Shown here: piece by piece, positions 55,655 to 63,380 of the stretch | How the letters are laid out: the number at the start of each line of letters is the position of its first letter | How positions within the stretch are numbered: position 1 is the stretch's first letter | Assembly (NCBI RefSeq): GCF_033955345.1 | Contig: NZ_CP138332.1 | Span: 4,712,001 to 4,776,000 of the forward strand | DNA from: Sphingobacterium bambusae | GTDB lineage: Bacteria > Bacteroidota > Bacteroidia > Sphingobacteriales > Sphingobacteriaceae | Direction: 5' to 3' | DNA length: 64,000 nucleotides | Made by a program: the position numbers and the translations under genes | The notes under the pieces: model-generated | The model's input: the letters and a program-made list of their open reading frames with translations, nothing else | Database searches by the model: none | Told to the model about the DNA's origin: nothing

Positions 55655-56899
55655 TTGGAATTTACTGAATTCGGCTTCTCCGCTACATTAGAGGAAGGCC
55701 TTGATAGCATGGGGTTTGTTGAGGCAACCCCAATACAGGCGCAAGCAATACCCGTTATTTTGAAACAGCATGATCTTATCGCATGTGCGCAAACGGGAAC
55801 AGGCAAAACAGCATCTTATCTTTTACCGGTTCTTAACCGAATAGCAGAGAATCCGCAGGAGCGCGTGAATACACTGATTTTGGTGCCTACGCGCGAATTG
55901 GCGCTGCAGATCGACCAACAGATCATGGGCTTTGGCTATTTTACGGGCGCCACTTCCATCTGTGTGTATGGTGGTGGAGACGGCATAGGCTACGAACAGC
56001 AGAAGCGTGCTATTCGCGAAGGGGTGAATATCATTGTAGCTACTCCTGGGCGTTTACTCGCTCACATGTCTTCCGGCAAATTTGACTTCAGCCATTTGGA
56101 GCATCTTATCCTCGACGAGGCTGATCGGATGTTGGACATGGGTTTTCATGATGATATTATGCGCATCATCAGCTACTTGCCTAAAAAAAGGCAGAGCCTT
56201 CTTTTCTCGGCCACGATGCCACCGAAAATCCGGACGCTAGCCAAGAAAATATTGCACGAACCGGAGGAGATCAATGTAGCCATCTCGAAGCCTAGCGAAG
56301 GGATCGACCAACAGGCTTATCTGGTGTATGATGATAACAAAATCGCCCTGATAAAAGCGCTATTGGATAACCCGAGCTACGAAAGTATTATCATCTTTGC
56401 CTCGAAAAAAGATCTTGTAAAACGTTTGACTCGGGAACTTATCAAAATGGGACTCTCTGCTGAAGGTTTTCATTCGGATTTGGAGCAGGCGCAACGCGAA
56501 GAAATTATGCACCGATTCAAGGCGAAAAGGTTGCGCATACTCGTCGGTACGGATGTTATTTCGCGTGGTATCGACATCGTTGGGATCAGCTTGGTCGTGA
56601 ATTTTGATGTGCCACCAGACCCAGAAGACTACGTGCACCGTATTGGACGTACAGCCAGAGCGGCAACCACCGGCACGGCCATTACCTTTATCAATGATAA
56701 AGATCAAGGACGCTTTGGGCGGATCGAACGATTGATCGAAAAAGAGGTTCCCAAGAAAGAAATGCCAGAAGGTATTCCCCCGGGGCCTGCTTATGAGCCT
56801 ACAGCGAAGAAACGACCTAACGGAAACAATAACAACAAGAAAAAGAAATTTCGGAAGTTCAACAAGCCGAAACCCGAAAATAAGTCTAAAACGGAGTAA
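55655..56899 (+). CDS. DEAD-box RNA helicase (RhlE-like)
   Basis: 414 residues. The start is a TTG at 55655: the frame has a stop two codons upstream and the next ATG lies inside the Q motif. Motifs in order: Q motif ATPIQAQAIP, AQTGTGKT, PTRELALQ, TPGRLL, DEAD, SAT and HRIGRTAR. The tail is a Lys/Asn-rich low-complexity extension that should bind RNA. Unwinds RNA in ribosome assembly or mRNA decay. Confidence 0.95.
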   Translation: MEFTEFGFSATLEEGLDSMGFVEATPIQAQAIPVILKQHDLIACAQTGTGKTASYLLPVLNRIAENPQERVNTLILVPTRELALQIDQQIMGFGYFTGATSICVYGGGDGIGYEQQKRAIREGVNIIVATPGRLLAHMSSGKFDFSHLEHLILDEADRMLDMGFHDDIMRIISYLPKKRQSLLFSATMPPKIRTLAKKILHEPEEINVAISKPSEGIDQQAYLVYDDNKIALIKALLDNPSYESIIIFASKKDLVKRLTRELIKMGLSAEGFHSDLEQAQREEIMHRFKAKRLRILVGTDVISRGIDIVGISLVVNFDVPPDPEDYVHRIGRTARAATTGTAITFINDKDQGRFGRIERLIEKEVPKKEMPEGIPPGPAYEPTAKKRPNGNNNNKKKKFRKFNKPKPENKSKTE

Positions 56900-56944
56900 G
56901 GGACAAAGATAGACGGTAGGAGAGCTGGTAATAGGCGAATAACG

Positions 56945-57277
56945 TTACGAATTGCGTTGCAGCTTTAGCTGTTCGTTTTGCTGCAGCAATGCCTTGCAGA
57001 GCAGATCCAACTCTTCTACCAGTTCATCGTCCAACTCGACAAATTGTAGGGACTCCATCCCCGAACCAATGTAATTGTCTAACACCAAATCAAGGTCATA
57101 CTGATTTTCCTGCACAAGATATAAGGTACGCTCGGTTTTGCGGGCCCAAGAACTTAGCCCATTATTTTGGAATAGTTGCTGTAAACGCAACAAAATGTCC
57201 GTGATTTCGTTCTGCATGGCGGAGGCTTTATCGGTTAATATCTTTTTTCGCAACAACGGACAGAGCTGCTGCTGCAT
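56945..57277 (-). CDS. Small hypothetical protein
   Basis: 110 residues from the ATG at 57277; MQNEITDIL at 57217 is an alternative start. Acidic and helical (LLRLQQLFQNNGLSSWARKT, FVELDDELVEELDLLCKALL). No known motif. Downstream of, and on the same strand as, the WYL regulator but with 178 bases between, so linkage to the RNA-repair locus is uncertain. Confidence 0.55.
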   Translation of the reverse strand: MQQQLCPLLRKKILTDKASAMQNEITDILLRLQQLFQNNGLSSWARKTERTLYLVQENQYDLDLVLDNYIGSGMESLQFVELDDELVEELDLLCKALLQQNEQLKLQRNS

Positions 57278-57455
57278 GTCGCTGATTTGATAATAGAATG
57301 ATACGTAATGTGTTAGTTAGTTTTGCTACACCGAATATCTCTAAAAAATGGCTAAAAAACAAGTTTTTTTCTTTCTTTTCAGCAATGTTACGTTTTGAGC
57401 CTGAGAAATCCTTGCTATGCATACTGCAAACCACTATTGTTGCTTGTTCAAGGCG

Positions 57456-58520
57456 TTATACATTAGGTGGCGGATCGGTTGTTTGTGCGTTATTTTTTGT
57501 GTCATCGCTACTGTAATTGTTATAGGCACGTCGCAGGCGCGAAGCTAAGCGGTTGCGCAACAACCTAGGCGACAGCACCTGTACAGATTCACCAAAGCCC
57601 AATATCTCACGCTCCAGCTCGAAATTAAGCACCACATCCAATCGGATGATGATCTTGCCGTCCTCTCTGCGATTGACTACCACTTGCGATGCATGCAAGG
57701 GTTTGGTCTCCACGTAGGGTGCGGTTCGGGCATCCACTTCCAACGTGACCCGCTGACCCCGGTCGCGCTCGGACTTGGTGACACCAATAGTGTCTGCATA
57801 ATAACGGTCGAAACTAACGCCTTCGTATGGGACAAAGCCCGTTTTGGCCATTTCTTGGATGTCCAGAATACGGTCCAAGGCCAAGGTGACTAGAATGCGC
57901 CCCTTTTTGGGCTTCGTAATGACAAACCAACGATTGCGGTATTCCTTTAGCAAATAGGGGTAGTAGACGGATTCGGTAGCCTGCTTGGATTTAAAGGACT
58001 TGTATGATATCAGGAGCGGTATTCGCTCGCGGATGGCTTGATGTATGGGTGTGATCCAGTTGAGCCCTTTCAGTAGGCTGTTGCTCTCCAGTTGTATGCT
58101 CGTTGCAGCATCGTTCGCTTGTTTAGCCATATTATGCTCTAAGCGCACGATCATATCGCTCATTTCCTCAAAATGAGCAAATCCGTTGAGGTGTTTGAGA
58201 ATATCAACAGCCTCTTTCATTTTCTCCATATCATTGTGCGTGAGCGGCGAGTTGCTGATGGAATAAGCGGGGTCTTCGTAGGTATAGTATTTCCTTTTTA
58301 ACACAATGATAGGCGCATTGTAGCCGAGCTTATTGCTGCGCATAACCTGTATATCGCTTTGGATGGTGCGTTTGCTGACCCCATTGTGGATGCCTTCAAA
58401 CTCATATAGCGCATCGGAAACACGATCGATAAGGTCTTCCAGCGTCCATTTTCTATGCGTTTGGCGTAGGCAATTGTCTATAGTTTTGTAACGTATGAGT
58501 GCAGCTTTGTTGGTAGACAT
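57456..58520 (-). CDS. WYL-domain transcriptional regulator
   Basis: 354 residues. Winged helix-turn-helix at the N-terminus (WTLEDLIDRVSDALYEFEGI, VSKRTIQSDIQVMR), a WYL domain at about 165-240 (AIRERIPLLISYKSFKSKQA, YPYLLKEYRNRWFVI) and a WCX-like C-terminal extension. WYL domains bind ligands that can include nucleic acids or nucleotides. It diverges from the tRNA-like RNA array, slipin and RtcB, and so is the probable regulator of that block, taking the place that RtcR holds in proteobacterial rtcBA operons. Confidence 0.9.
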   Translation of the reverse strand: MSTNKAALIRYKTIDNCLRQTHRKWTLEDLIDRVSDALYEFEGIHNGVSKRTIQSDIQVMRSNKLGYNAPIIVLKRKYYTYEDPAYSISNSPLTHNDMEKMKEAVDILKHLNGFAHFEEMSDMIVRLEHNMAKQANDAATSIQLESNSLLKGLNWITPIHQAIRERIPLLISYKSFKSKQATESVYYPYLLKEYRNRWFVITKPKKGRILVTLALDRILDIQEMAKTGFVPYEGVSFDRYYADTIGVTKSERDRGQRVTLEVDARTAPYVETKPLHASQVVVNRREDGKIIIRLDVVLNFELEREILGFGESVQVLSPRLLRNRLASRLRRAYNNYSSDDTKNNAQTTDPPPNV

Positions 58521-58915
58521 GGGTAATGATGACGATCTGTTGTATAGCTAAAGCTATAAAGAATATCTGAATTACGCAATATAGCTGCGTAGTTGACCCT
58601 CTCGTACCATGGCTTGTGAATTTCATTTCATTTTATTCATCTGTTTTACAGTTGTTTAATTTGTTGTTGTGCTGTTGCTAGTCCGTTTTTTTTATTGCGC
58701 AGTCCTGCTGCGCATAGCTGTTCGCAACTTTGTCATGTCAGCAATGGCCACGTTCTTTGATAAAACAAGCAATCGCTTAAAGATATAGCTCATCAGAGCT
58801 TAAAGAAGCCTTAATTACCGACTTGCACCCTGCATCATCTGCTTCTGCATGGCAGGATAGTGTCGATCCCACTGGGACACGATATACTGGGGGTAACGAC
58901 GTATTTGGGCACCAC
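58521..58915. other. Upstream region of the tRNA-like array
   Basis: 395 bases without a gene. Contains hairpins ATAGCT/AGCTAT (58544-58557), GCGCAG/CTGCGC (58698-58714) and a GTGTC/GACAC stem enclosing CC/GG (58859-58879). It must carry the WYL promoter and the promoter of the array; CAACTTTG at 58725-58732 is one mismatch from a -7 box. I see no convincing sigma-54 site. Confidence 0.4.
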
Positions 58916-58978
58916 GGCTGAGGTTAGGGGTTCGAGTCCCCTCTTCGAAAGAAGTAGCTCAAGGGTTAGAGTACAGCC
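58916..58978 (+). ncRNA. Permuted tRNA-like module 1 (GAAA cap)
   Basis: GGCTG (58916-58920) pairs with CAGCC (58974-58978) as a 5-bp anticodon-type stem. Variable loop AGGTT, T arm AGGGG-TTCGAGT-CCCCT (58926-58942), acceptor CTTC-GAAA-GAAG (58943-58954, only 4 bp), TA, D arm GCTC-AAGGGTTA-GAGT (58957-58972), A26. A15 in the D loop matches T48. Three bases (CCA) separate it from module 2. Confidence 0.85.
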
Positions 58979-58981
58979 CCA

Positions 58982-59049
58982 TTTGCGGGTCGAAGGTTCG
59001 ATTCCTTCTTCCGACTTGTCGGAATAGCTCAGAAGGTTAGAGCAGCAAA
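58982..59049 (+). ncRNA. Permuted tRNA-like module 2 (CTTG cap)
   Basis: TTTGC (58982-58986) pairs with GCAAA (59045-59049). Variable loop GGGTC, T arm GAAGG-TTCGATT-CCTTC (58992-59008), acceptor TTCCGA-CTTG-TCGGAA (59009-59024), TA, D arm GCTC-AGAAGGTTA-GAGC (59027-59043), A26. G15 matches C48. This is the most regular of the three. Confidence 0.88.
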
Positions 59050-59053
59050 CAAC

Positions 59054-59126
59054 AAAGTGTGGGTTCGAATCCCACTTCTACTTCGGTAGAATAGCGTAAT
59101 GGTATCGCACAGATCTAGGGTATCTG
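59054..59126 (+). ncRNA. Permuted tRNA-like module 3 (TTCG cap)
   Basis: Variable loop AAAGT, T arm GTGGG-TTCGAAT-CCCAC (59059-59075), acceptor TTCTAC-TTCG-GTAGAA (59076-59091), TA, D arm GCG-TAATGGTAT-CGC (59094-59108), A26. A15 matches T48. The closing stem differs: instead of pairing with the 5' flank (ACAAC), CAGAT (59110-59114) pairs with ATCTG (59122-59126) across a 7-base loop CTAGGGT, like an ordinary anticodon arm. Confidence 0.78.
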
Positions 59127-59420
59127 GTTACATGTTAAACTTCATCAAAAAGTTAAAACGAATGGGTAGGCGATAGTCGATCTGGCAATTTAGCGGCTAG
59201 TATTTGGGCGCTTTCTTGCAATCGTTCAGCTGCTTCGCGATTGAAAACAAGCTGCTTGATGCTGTTTCGAAAATAGGTGGACTCGTTTTACTGCTGTAGA
59301 ACGGAAGTCAACAAGAAGTACAAACCAAGGCAGGCGGCTCCTTTTGAATCCCGTAGCCGACCGATGGATCGGACGATCGCTTACCTTTTTAATAAATGAA
59401 ACAATATAAAAATAGAAGAT
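59127..59420. other. Region between tRNA-like array and slipin
   Basis: 294 bases without a gene. A CAATCG/CGATTG hairpin at 59219-59242 and a CCGA/TCGG hairpin near 59360 followed by TTACCTTTTTAA might act as an attenuator ahead of slipin. The relation between the array transcript and the slipin mRNA (one RNA or two) cannot be told from sequence. Confidence 0.4.
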
Positions 59421-60518
59421 ATGAAAAGAATACATATAGCTGTTAACCACGTAGGTTTTGTGGTTAAGAATCAAGTGGTACAGCGGGTACTTACATCGGG
59501 GAAATACTGGCTGGGCTTTGGCGAGAAGCTGGAGCTTCACGATAAGGCAAAGGCATTTCAGACGAATCACGATGTGGACGTACTCCTGCAGATCGAAGGC
59601 TTCGCAGCCTTGGTAGAGCAGGTTGAGGTTGCCGATGGATGCCTGTGCATCGTCTTTATCAACGAGAACTTTACAAAGATTTTGACCGCCGGACGCTACA
59701 TCTTTTGGAAAGGCTTACGGAACTACCGTTTCCATATGGAAGATACCTCGACGATGGTTATTTCATCAGCACTGGGAAGAAATCTATTGGAGTGGCCAGA
59801 GTTCGCACCTTTTGTGCGGCAGTATAAGTTGGATCCTGCAGAAAAAGGATTGTTATTTATCGATGGGCAGTTTCAGCAGGTGCTCGAGGGTGGCGTGTAC
59901 ACTTGGTGGAAGAATGCTACCGCCATTGCGGTTTCAAAGGTCGACACCCGTGTGTTGTCCGTAGACATCAATGGGCAAGAGATACTGACGAAGGATAAGG
60001 CACAAATCCGCGTGAACTTTTCCGTGCGCTACAGGGTGCTTGATGTGGTACGCGCACTGTTGGAGAATAAAGACCACGAAAAGCAGCTCTATATGTTGAT
60101 GCAATTGTTACTGCGTACATACATTGGGCACATGACACTGGACGAGATCATGGAAAAGAAAGATGACGTGAATACGTTCATTGCCTCCGAAGCGCATGTA
60201 CAAGCGGCGTCGCTCGGGTTGGAGATACAATTCTGTGGGATCAAGGATATCATCTTGCCAGGTGATGTGCGGGATATCATGAATCAGGTGTTGATTGCCG
60301 AGAAGCGTGCGCAGGCAAATATCATCACGCGGCGTGAAGAGACGGCATCGACGCGAAGCTTGCTGAATACTGCAAAGCTAATGGAAGAAAATGCTATGCT
60401 GTTCAAGCTGAAGGAGATGGAGTATGTGGAGAAGATCTCGGAAAAGATTAGTACGGTATCGCTGTCCGGAAATGGGCAGCTTATCGATCAGCTAAAGCAA
60501 TGGTTTGTCAAGAGCTAA
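59421..60518 (+). CDS. Slipin (SPFH/band-7) family protein
   Basis: 365 residues without the usual N-terminal membrane hairpin. The first 160 residues contain three similar strands (QRVLTSGKYWLGFG, KILTAGRYIFWKG, QVLEGGVYTWWKN), then the SPFH domain (KAQIRVNFSVRYRVLDVVRA, TYIGHMTLDEIMEKKDDVNT) and a coiled coil (AEKRAQANIITRREETASTR). SPFH proteins build large ring scaffolds. Members next to RtcB are a recurrent feature of bacterial RNA-repair neighbourhoods. It lies 138 bases upstream of rtcB on the same strand. Confidence 0.9.
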   Translation: MKRIHIAVNHVGFVVKNQVVQRVLTSGKYWLGFGEKLELHDKAKAFQTNHDVDVLLQIEGFAALVEQVEVADGCLCIVFINENFTKILTAGRYIFWKGLRNYRFHMEDTSTMVISSALGRNLLEWPEFAPFVRQYKLDPAEKGLLFIDGQFQQVLEGGVYTWWKNATAIAVSKVDTRVLSVDINGQEILTKDKAQIRVNFSVRYRVLDVVRALLENKDHEKQLYMLMQLLLRTYIGHMTLDEIMEKKDDVNTFIASEAHVQAASLGLEIQFCGIKDIILPGDVRDIMNQVLIAEKRAQANIITRREETASTRSLLNTAKLMEENAMLFKLKEMEYVEKISEKISTVSLSGNGQLIDQLKQWFVKS

Positions 60519-60656
60519 TTGTGACGCGAGCTTGGTGACAAGGTCATAAAAAGATAAAGTCAAAAGAGGCGCAAGGGCAACAAATATAAAGAGGCGTTGT
60601 CCTTGCTTAAAGAAGAAGTTAAATTGAAGCGCTTAGCGCTATAAAAAAGAAGAAAA

Positions 60657-62075
60657 ATGGAAAACAAACGTATAAATGGTAACGATCTATTGGCCTTGGG
60701 CTATGCCGAAAATTCTGCTTTGGGCGTCGCCTTGCAGATCAATAAGAAAAGATTGGGCTTTACGCGTGAGCAGATGCTAGCTCATTTCTCGGCTATATTG
60801 GCCAATCCGGAAGCGTATGCTGAAGATGCAGTTTTTAAGACATTGGCGCAGGAGCTGTTGAAGCAAGATGAGCTGGAAGCCTCGTATATCGCACTTAAAG
60901 AAGAGGGGCATTACGAAATTTACGGGGAAGAGCATATTGAAGAAGGGGCGAAGCAGCAGATGCAAGTAGCTATGACGTTGCGTGTCTCTGTAGCCGGCGC
61001 CCTGATGCCAGACGCGCACCAAGGCTATGGCTTGCCTATCGGCGGGGTGCTGGCCACGGGCAATGCCGTCATTCCCTACGGCGTGGGCGTGGATATCGGT
61101 TGTCGCATGGCGTTGTCTATTTTTGATCTACCTGCCGCATACCTGACGGAGCATAGCGATGCGTTAAAGAAAGTCATTATGCAAACCACGAAGTTTGGCG
61201 CTGGCCAAGGTTTCCAAAAAGGAGATCGAGCAAGCCATGCCGTTTTAGAGCAGGATACTTTTGCCATGAACGATTTGTTGCGTTCGTTGAAGGATAAGGC
61301 TTGGGCGCAACTAGGGACTTCCGGAGGGGGAAATCACTTCGTGGAGTTTGGGGTGATAGCCTTTGATCAGGCGGATGCGGAATTAGGTATTGAAGCGGGT
61401 GAATATGTCGCGCTATTGACGCATTCGGGATCACGCGGGCTGGGGGCAACGTTAGCCGACCACTACACCAAACTAGCTAAGCAGCTTTGTAAACTGCCTT
61501 ATAAAGCACAACATTTGGCTTACCTAGATTTGGGAACGGCCGAAGGACAGGAATATTGGATGGCGATGAATTTAGCGGGCGACTACACATCGGCATGTCA
61601 CGAAGTGATCCATGAAAAGGTGCGCCATCAGCTGGGGGCAGAGCGCTTGGCAAAGGTCGAAAACCACCACAACTTTGCATGGAAGGAGATGTGGAATGGG
61701 CAAGAGCTGATTGTACACCGAAAGGGAGCAACGCCTGCAGCCAAAGGGGTAATGGGTATTATTCCGGGTTCCATGGCCTCGCCAGGATTCTTGGTGCGCG
61801 GTAAAGGACAGATGGAGTCCATCAACTCGGCCTCGCACGGTGCCGGACGATTGATGAGCCGTACAAAGGCAATAAAGACGCTGGCGCCATCGGATTTAAA
61901 GGCTATCCTAAATGATCAAGGGATCACTTTGATGGGGGCCGGTATGGATGAAGCGCCTATGGCCTATAAAGACATACATACCGTGATGGCTGCGCAGCAG
62001 GATCTTGTTGACGTGTTGGCTACATTCTCGCCTAAGATTGTGCGGATGGCCGACGATGGTAGTCGAGAGGATTAG
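60657..62075 (+). CDS. rtcB: RtcB-family RNA ligase
   Basis: 472 residues, longer than E. coli RtcB (about 408). Core motifs are intact: DAHQGYGLPIGGV, VGVDIGCRM (metal-binding Cys; the usual GCGM has Arg here), SGGGNHFVEFG, LTHSGSRGLG, HHNFAW, IVHRKGATPA, IPGSMASPGFLVRGKG and SHGAGRLMSR. RtcB joins 2',3'-cyclic-phosphate or 3'-phosphate ends to 5'-OH ends using GTP, healing tRNAs cut in the anticodon loop. Neither RtcA nor archease is encoded nearby. The neighbouring tRNA-like array and WYL regulator suggest a dedicated repair or surveillance unit. Confidence 0.94.
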   Translation: MENKRINGNDLLALGYAENSALGVALQINKKRLGFTREQMLAHFSAILANPEAYAEDAVFKTLAQELLKQDELEASYIALKEEGHYEIYGEEHIEEGAKQQMQVAMTLRVSVAGALMPDAHQGYGLPIGGVLATGNAVIPYGVGVDIGCRMALSIFDLPAAYLTEHSDALKKVIMQTTKFGAGQGFQKGDRASHAVLEQDTFAMNDLLRSLKDKAWAQLGTSGGGNHFVEFGVIAFDQADAELGIEAGEYVALLTHSGSRGLGATLADHYTKLAKQLCKLPYKAQHLAYLDLGTAEGQEYWMAMNLAGDYTSACHEVIHEKVRHQLGAERLAKVENHHNFAWKEMWNGQELIVHRKGATPAAKGVMGIIPGSMASPGFLVRGKGQMESINSASHGAGRLMSRTKAIKTLAPSDLKAILNDQGITLMGAGMDEAPMAYKDIHTVMAAQQDLVDVLATFSPKIVRMADDGSRED

Positions 62076-62136
62076 GTTTTGATATTGTTTTATGAAGCGG
62101 AATACGTCGTAGTCCGCTCCATAAAACAATTCCCCA

Positions 62137-63189
62137 TTAAAGCACACTCCGAAAATCCCGATCATACCGCTCCAGCTGCTTGATAAAATTAGGGATATCC
62201 AGCACAAAATCATGAATGTGCATAACGCCTGTTTGCGGGCTTTGCATAACCTGTATGGCCAATTCAGCAGCGACGGCAGCCGTAACTTTGGCCTCCGATT
62301 TGCCAGAGAACGACGCTTCATACAGCTGCTGTCGATCCATGCCGCAGCTCGCTTTTACGGCAAAGCGATCAGTTCCGAGATTTATCCGATGAAACAAACG
62401 GTGGAGCGCTCGCTGCAACGGTTTATACTGCAGCACTTTCGTCAACCCAATTTTACGGCTCCAAAATAGTAACTCCGTGATCAAGAACGAGTCGAAAGCC
62501 AGCCTAGTCTTGATGTTTTTTGTAGGCCAAAGACTAGCCAAGCTATGCTGATCCGAGAAGTTAAAAAGAAAGTAGCGGCGCTTTTTGTCCATAGCTGTCC
62601 ATTTTGGTCGGCTGAACGATTTCACCAACGTTGGATGTTGCTGTTCTAAGATGGAGTAGCTACGGTGCATATTGTCAAACGTCCACTCGAATGCAGCATA
62701 TCCATGCTTTTCGCCTAACCCCAAGAGAATATCGATGTCTACCCACTCGCTCTGTAAGTGATGGTTGATGCAATGCTTTGCCAATAAATTGCTGATTCCG
62801 GGCGCCAGGCCAACGCTCAGTAGAGCCATGGATTTGGGCTTCGGCTGCTGTACCTTTAACTGCTCTATGGCATCGATCAGTTGATTGTTTGCGGTGATGT
62901 CTATATAATGTATGCCTTTAGAAAGGCAGTAGGCTGCTAAGAGGTTGTTTTTACTCTCCACACATAAGATCAGTAGCGATGCATCTTCAATAGCTTGGTA
63001 ATCCGGAATGTCTAGGTCAAAAAAACGTGCCGAGGCCTGCGGTAAACGTGCTGCGTACTGTTCCGCTTTGGCGAGGCTCCGCCCAGCGATAACCACCTCA
63101 AACTGTTCCTGATCGTGGAGAAACTGGCCGATGTACTGACCCACGGCGCCGTATCCGCCCACAACAATAATCTTATGTTTTGTATTCAT
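62137..63189 (-). CDS. Saccharopine dehydrogenase-like NAD(P)-binding protein
   Basis: 350 residues from the ATG at 63189 (MNTKHKIIVVGGYGAVGQY); the longer frame adds 31 basic residues with no support. N-terminal Rossmann motif GGYGAVG, then SLLILCVESKN and HYIDITANNQ as in saccharopine dehydrogenase NADP-binding domains. Enzymes of this group act on amino- or keto-acid adducts or trans-acylated lipids; the substrate is unknown. Single gene diverging from the aldehyde dehydrogenase. Confidence 0.85.
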   Translation of the reverse strand: MNTKHKIIVVGGYGAVGQYIGQFLHDQEQFEVVIAGRSLAKAEQYAARLPQASARFFDLDIPDYQAIEDASLLILCVESKNNLLAAYCLSKGIHYIDITANNQLIDAIEQLKVQQPKPKSMALLSVGLAPGISNLLAKHCINHHLQSEWVDIDILLGLGEKHGYAAFEWTFDNMHRSYSILEQQHPTLVKSFSRPKWTAMDKKRRYFLFNFSDQHSLASLWPTKNIKTRLAFDSFLITELLFWSRKIGLTKVLQYKPLQRALHRLFHRINLGTDRFAVKASCGMDRQQLYEASFSGKSEAKVTAAVAAELAIQVMQSPQTGVMHIHDFVLDIPNFIKQLERYDRDFRSVL

Positions 63190-63380
63190 GGTGTTTTCGA
63201 TAAATTTGATTACAAAACAACAAAAAGTAGGAGCCGACCGCTTTACACAATTTTTGGCGTTTTTTGCATATTTTGCACGCATACGCAGGGATCCTAGATC
63301 CGATTTTGAAATTAATAGGCCTGTGCCAAAACGGAAACAACCGGAGCGTAGTTAACAAGAAGAACAGCATCCGAAAAAGT

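Larger units (their letters stand above)
58916..59126 (+). ncRNA. Tandem array of three permuted tRNA-like modules
   Basis: Three units follow each other, each with the order anticodon-stem 3' strand, variable loop, T arm, loop-capped acceptor stem, T8-A9, D arm, A26, anticodon-stem 5' strand. The caps are GAAA, CTTG and TTCG, the three classic stable tetraloops. T loops are TTCGAGT, TTCGATT and TTCGAAT, all matching TTCRANY; each D loop has GG. Positions 15 and 48 covary (A-T, G-C, A-T). Bacterial Y RNAs (YrlA) are known to carry a tRNA-mimicking domain and often lie near RNA-repair genes, so this may be a Y-RNA-like RNA, but no Ro60 gene is visible here. Precise ends unknown. Confidence 0.85.

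Noticed and set aside
58785..58802. Extra D arm upstream of the array (TAGCTC...GAGCTTA)
   Set aside because: The loop ATCA lacks the conserved GG and no T arm or acceptor hairpin accompanies it.
58951..59015. Ordinary tRNA genes read in normal order (D arm of one unit with T arm of the next)
   Set aside because: The acceptor strands do not pair in that reading (GAAG against TTCCGAC) and the anticodon stem fails (CAGCC against CGGGT), whereas the permuted reading gives perfect acceptor hairpins and 5-bp anticodon-type stems.
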